Below are positions 4,632 through 7,918 of a stretch of DNA of 7,918 nucleotides, one piece after another (within the stretch, counting starts at the first letter, position 1; each line of letters starts with the position of its first letter). The DNA lies in contig NZ_DLMO01000183.1 of NCBI RefSeq assembly GCF_002479325.1, forward strand, positions 1-7,918. Direction: 5' to 3'. Below the pieces are notes generated by a model that was not told where the DNA came from, did not search any database, and saw only the letters and a list, made by a program, of their open reading frames with translations. This stretch comes from Brevundimonas sp. UBA7534. Its GTDB lineage: Bacteria; Pseudomonadota; Alphaproteobacteria; Caulobacterales; Caulobacteraceae. Made by a program: the position numbers and the translations under genes.

Positions 4632-7600
4632 GCAACCAGCGTCTCGGCCTGGTGCAGGTCCACTGACACCAGCTGGCTCATGCCGCGCTCGGGCATGGTG
4701 ACGCCGTACAGCCGGTCCATCCGGCTCATGGTCACGGGGTTGTGGGTGATGACGATGAAGCGGGTGTCGGTGCGGTTTCTCATCTCGTCCAGCATCCGGC
4801 AGAAGCGGTCGACGTTGGCGTCGTCCAGCGGCGCGTCCACCTCGTCCAGCACGCAGACCGGCGCCGGGTTGGCCAGGAAGACGCCGAAGATCAGCGCCGC
4901 CGCCGTCAGGGCCTGCTCGCCGCCGCTCATCAGGCTCATGACCGACAGCCGCTTGCCGGGCGGACAGGCGTAGATTTCCAGCCCCGCCTCCAGCGGATCG
5001 TCGCTCTCGACCAGCTTCAGCTCGGCCTGACCGCCGCCGAACAGGGCCTCGAACAGGGTCTTGAAGTTGGTGTTGATGACGTCGAAGGCGGCGATCAGCC
5101 GCTCGCGCCCCTCGGCGTTCAGTTCGTCGATGCCGTCGCGCAGCTTGGCGATCGCCTGGGTCAGGTCGATGCGCTCGGTCTTCATGGCGCTGAGGCGCTC
5201 TCCGTATTCGACCGCCTCGTCCTCGGCGCGCAGGTTGACGGCGCCCAGGGCTTCGCGCTCGCGCTCCAGGCCGAACAGCAGGCTCTCGGCCCCGGCGGCG
5301 TCGGGCGGGCGAGCGACGGCGTCGTCGCTGAGCTTGCGCCCCAGCTCCTCGGGCGACATCTGGGCGGTGTCGCGCACGGTGGCCTCCGCCTCCTTAAGCC
5401 GGTCGGCGGCGGCCTCGGACCGGGCGGCCAGCCCGGCGCGCGCCTCGCGCGCCTGGGCGGCCGCGGCCTCGGCGGCGCGGGCGGCGCGGTCGGCCTCGGT
5501 CGCCTCGGTCTCGGCCGTCGCCATGGCGTCGGAAGAGGCCTGCTTGCGCCGCTCGGCGTCGCTCAGCATGTCCAGCAGCCTGCCGCGCTGTTCGGCGAAG
5601 CCTCGGGGCGCGATCTCGGCCTGGGTCAAAAGGGCGGCTGTCTTGTCGGCGTCCTTGGCCAGGGCGGTCACGCGGGCGGCGCTGTCCTTCGACCGCCCGA
5701 TCCAGCCGTCGCGCGCGCGGGTCAGGGCGCCCAGCCTCTGTTCGCGGCCCTGGCGGTCGCGCGCCTCGGCGTCGCGGTCCGAGCGGGCGGTCTGGGCGGC
5801 GACGCGGGCCGTCTCGGCGACGGCGCGGGCGACAGCCAGCTCCTCGCGCAGCCCGGCCAGGGTCTCGGACGGCGCCTCGACCGACTGGGCGGCGTCGAAG
5901 GCGGCCCGAGCCTCGGCGACCTCGGCCCCCAGTCGAGCCACGGTGTCGTCCAAGGCTTGGGCCCGAGCCTCGCGTCGAGCCTGTTCGTGGGCAAGGCTCT
6001 CGACCCGGTCGCGCGCGGCGGCGACGGCCTTGTCGGCGACGAAGGGCTTGAGGCGGGCGGTCTTCACAGCCTCCTCGGCGGCGCGGAAGGCCTCGGTGGC
6101 GGCCTTCTGCGCGGCTTGCGCGGCCTCCAGCGCGGGCTTGCCCCGGTCGATCTCCGTCTCCAGCTCGGCCAGGCGGGTGCGTTGGGCCAGGCGGACGGCG
6201 GCGGGGCGGGGCGCCTCGGCGCGGCTGACGAAGCCGTCCCAGCGATACAGGTCGCCCTCGACCGTCACCAGGCGGGCGCCTGGGGGCAGAACCAGAGCCA
6301 ACCGGGCGGCGTCGGCCTTCAGCGCCACGCCGCACAGAGCCAGGCGGGCGGCCAGTTCCTCCGGCGCCTGAACGTGGGCGGACAGCGGCTCGACCCCGTC
6401 GGGCCAGGTCGGCGGATGCGGTTCCGCCCCGCCCCAATAGGCGGCCGCCTTGGCGTCCAGCGCCGCATCCAGGTCGTCGCCCAAGGCGGCGGCCAGGGCG
6501 GCTTCATAGCCCTTGTCGGCGCGCACCCGGTCCAGGGCGGGCGGGTGGTCGCGCTTGCCGGTGACCAGCAATTGGGCGAGGCCCCGCGCTTCGGTTTGCA
6601 GTCGGCCTAGGCGGTCTTCCGCCTCACGCGCCGTCGTCCGGGCCTCTTGTTCGGCGCGGGCCAGATCACCGCGCCGGGCCTCGGCGGCCTCCACGGCGTC
6701 GCGCGCGGCGGCGAGGTCGGTCTGGGCCGCCTCTAGCGCCAAGCGGGCGGTCTCCAGGTCGGGCGTCTTCAGCGGACCAAGCGCCTCGCGCTCTCGCTGG
6801 GCTTGCTCGAACTGGCCGGTGACGCGCGACAGCCGGGCCTCGGCGTCGCGCTTGCGCGCGGTCTCGGCGTTGGCGCGCGCCTCGACGGCGGCCAGGGTTC
6901 CGGCAAGTCGTTCGACCTCGGCGTCGGCGAGCTTTCGGGCGTCCTCGGCGGCGGCCAGCGCCTTGTCCAATTCGGGGCCGCGCTCCGGGGCGGCGGCGAT
7001 CTCGGCCTTGAGCTTATCCAGTTCGTGGTCCAGCCGGTCCAGTTCCCGGCGGGCGTCCGCGGCCATGTCCTCCTCACGCTGGGCATCGGCGGCGAGGCGG
7101 GCGGTTTCGGCCTTCAGGCGTTCCACCTCGGTGCGGGCGGCCTGTTCGGCCATGTCCAGCCGGTCGCGCTCAAGGCTGGCGCGGTGCAGCAGGGCCGAGG
7201 CGACGGCGTCCTCCTCCCGCGCGGGCTTCAACGCCTCCTGGGCGGCCAGGGCGGCGGTCTGGGCGGTGGCGGCGGCGGTCGTGGTCCCCGCCACCGACTG
7301 GTCGGCCTGGCGCAGTTCCAGGGCTGCGGCTTCGGCGGCGACCCTGGCGTCGTTCCAGCGGACGTAAAGAAGCGCGGCCTGCAGGGCGCGGATTTCGGCG
7401 CTGATCTTCTTGTATTTCTCGGCCTGGCGCGCCTCTCGCTTCAGGCGGTTCAGCGCCGTCTCCAGTTCGCGGCCGATGTCGTCCAGCCGGTCCAGGTTTG
7501 TCTCAGCCGCTTTGAGGCGCAGTTCGGCCTCGTGCCGGCGGGTGTGCAGGCCTGCGACGCCGCCGGCCTCTTCAAGGATGCGGCGACGGTTCTGCGGCTT

Positions 7601-7918
7601 GGCGGCGATCAGTTCAGAGATCTGCCCCTGACGGACCAGGGCGGGGGAGTTGGCCCCGGTCGAGGCGTCGGCGAACAGCAGTTGCACGTCGCGGGCGCGG
7701 ACCTCCTTGCCGTTGATGCGGTAGGTCGAGCCCTGGCCCCGGTCGATGCGGCGCGACACCTCCAGCACGGGGCTGTCGGTAAAGGGCTGGGGCGCGCGGC
7801 GCTGGCCGTTGTCGATGGTCAGCTGGACCTCGGCGTGGCTGCGCGGCGGACGACCGGCGGCCCCGGCGAAGATGACGTCGTCCATCCCTTGGCCGCGCAT
7901 GGCCTTGGCCGAGTTGGC
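4628..7918 (-). CDS. smc: Chromosome segregation ATPase Smc (5' end beyond the window)
   Basis: The window holds 1096 residues; the N-terminus, with the Walker A loop, lies past base 7918 (roughly 50 residues missing judged from family length). Smc dimerises and, with ScpA/ScpB, organises and separates the nucleoid by ATP-driven loop extrusion. Visible head parts at the N side include MRGQGMDDVIFAG (residues 7-19) and the Q-loop region VRQGQISEL (Gln99). A long Ala/Glu/Arg-rich coiled coil runs from about 110 to 450, a hinge from about 455 to 575 (RLVTVEGDLYRWDGF near its end), and the return coil to about 920. The C-terminal head has the signature SGGEQ (998-1002), Walker B VCVLDEVD with Asp1025 and catalytic Glu1026, D-loop DAPLDD, and His1059 in ITHN. 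All catalytic parts present look intact. The hinge is short, as discussed in the findings. The downstream small gene overlaps the stop codon. Confidence 0.97.
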   Translation of the reverse strand, partial: ANSAKAMRGQGMDDVIFAGAAGRPPRSHAEVQLTIDNGQRRAPQPFTDSPVLEVSRRIDRGQGSTYRINGKEVRARDVQLLFADASTGANSPALVRQGQISELIAAKPQNRRRILEEAGGVAGLHTRRHEAELRLKAAETNLDRLDDIGRELETALNRLKREARQAEKYKKISAEIRALQAALLYVRWNDARVAAEAAALELRQADQSVAGTTTAAATAQTAALAAQEALKPAREEDAVASALLHRASLERDRLDMAEQAARTEVERLKAETARLAADAQREEDMAADARRELDRLDHELDKLKAEIAAAPERGPELDKALAAAEDARKLADAEVERLAGTLAAVEARANAETARKRDAEARLSRVTGQFEQAQREREALGPLKTPDLETARLALEAAQTDLAAARDAVEAAEARRGDLARAEQEARTTAREAEDRLGRLQTEARGLAQLLVTGKRDHPPALDRVRADKGYEAALAAALGDDLDAALDAKAAAYWGGAEPHPPTWPDGVEPLSAHVQAPEELAARLALCGVALKADAARLALVLPPGARLVTVEGDLYRWDGFVSRAEAPRPAAVRLAQRTRLAELETEIDRGKPALEAAQAAQKAATEAFRAAEEAVKTARLKPFVADKAVAAARDRVESLAHEQARREARAQALDDTVARLGAEVAEARAAFDAAQSVEAPSETLAGLREELAVARAVAETARVAAQTARSDRDAEARDRQGREQRLGALTRARDGWIGRSKDSAARVTALAKDADKTAALLTQAEIAPRGFAEQRGRLLDMLSDAERRKQASSDAMATAETEATEADRAARAAEAAAAQAREARAGLAARSEAAADRLKEAEATVRDTAQMSPEELGRKLSDDAVARPPDAAGAESLLFGLEREREALGAVNLRAEDEAVEYGERLSAMKTERIDLTQAIAKLRDGIDELNAEGRERLIAAFDVINTNFKTLFEALFGGGQAELKLVESDDPLEAGLEIYACPPGKRLSVMSLMSGGEQALTAAALIFGVFLANPAPVCVLDEVDAPLDDANVDRFCRMLDEMRNRTDTRFIVITHNPVTMSRMDRLYGVTMPERGMSQLVSVDLHQAETLVA

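Noticed and set aside
4742..6610. 622-codon plus-strand frame opposite smc
   Set aside because: The Gly/Leu/Gln-rich sequence is the complement of the Ala/Glu/Arg coiled coil and head of Smc. Smc has all expected motifs on the minus strand, so this frame is a composition effect.
7010..7022. TTATCCA resembling a DnaA box
   Set aside because: A single partial match inside smc coding sequence, with no neighbouring boxes or AT-rich region; chance occurrence is likely.

Overview
The window is a high-GC stretch of ordinary bacterial chromosome. The protein sequences (alphaproteobacterial-type FtsW, MurG and Smc), the codon use and the style of the intergenic palindromic repeats point to an alphaproteobacterium, probably of the order Caulobacterales (Caulobacter/Brevundimonas-like). 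That placement is inference from pattern recognition, not from a search.

Left part (1-2927), plus strand: the distal end of a dcw (division and cell wall) cluster. It holds the 3' end of murD, then ftsW overlapping it by an ATGA junction, then a 440-base gap, then murG. MurD adds D-glutamate to UDP-MurNAc-L-Ala. FtsW is the septal SEDS glycosyltransferase. MurG makes lipid II. The 440-base gap is packed with structure: a long imperfect palindrome, a perfect 12-bp hairpin, and two triplets of a 9-bp direct repeat lying just before the murG start and containing three GANTC (CcrM-type) sites.

Middle (2928-4267): a second gap (185 bases) is filled by a repeat made of several small hairpins. It is followed by a plus-strand gene for a MscS-family mechanosensitive channel. 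murC, which normally follows murG, is not there.

Right part (4218-7918), minus strand: smc, cut at its 5' end by the window edge, followed by a small unrecognised gene coupled to it by an ATGA overlap. This minus-strand pair converges on the channel gene, and the two 3' ends overlap by 50 bases.

All major genes are recognisable housekeeping genes. I found no new multi-gene system. The observations most worth checking are the alternating 9-bp repeat/GANTC block before murG, the break in the dcw order after murG, and the small protein translationally coupled to Smc.
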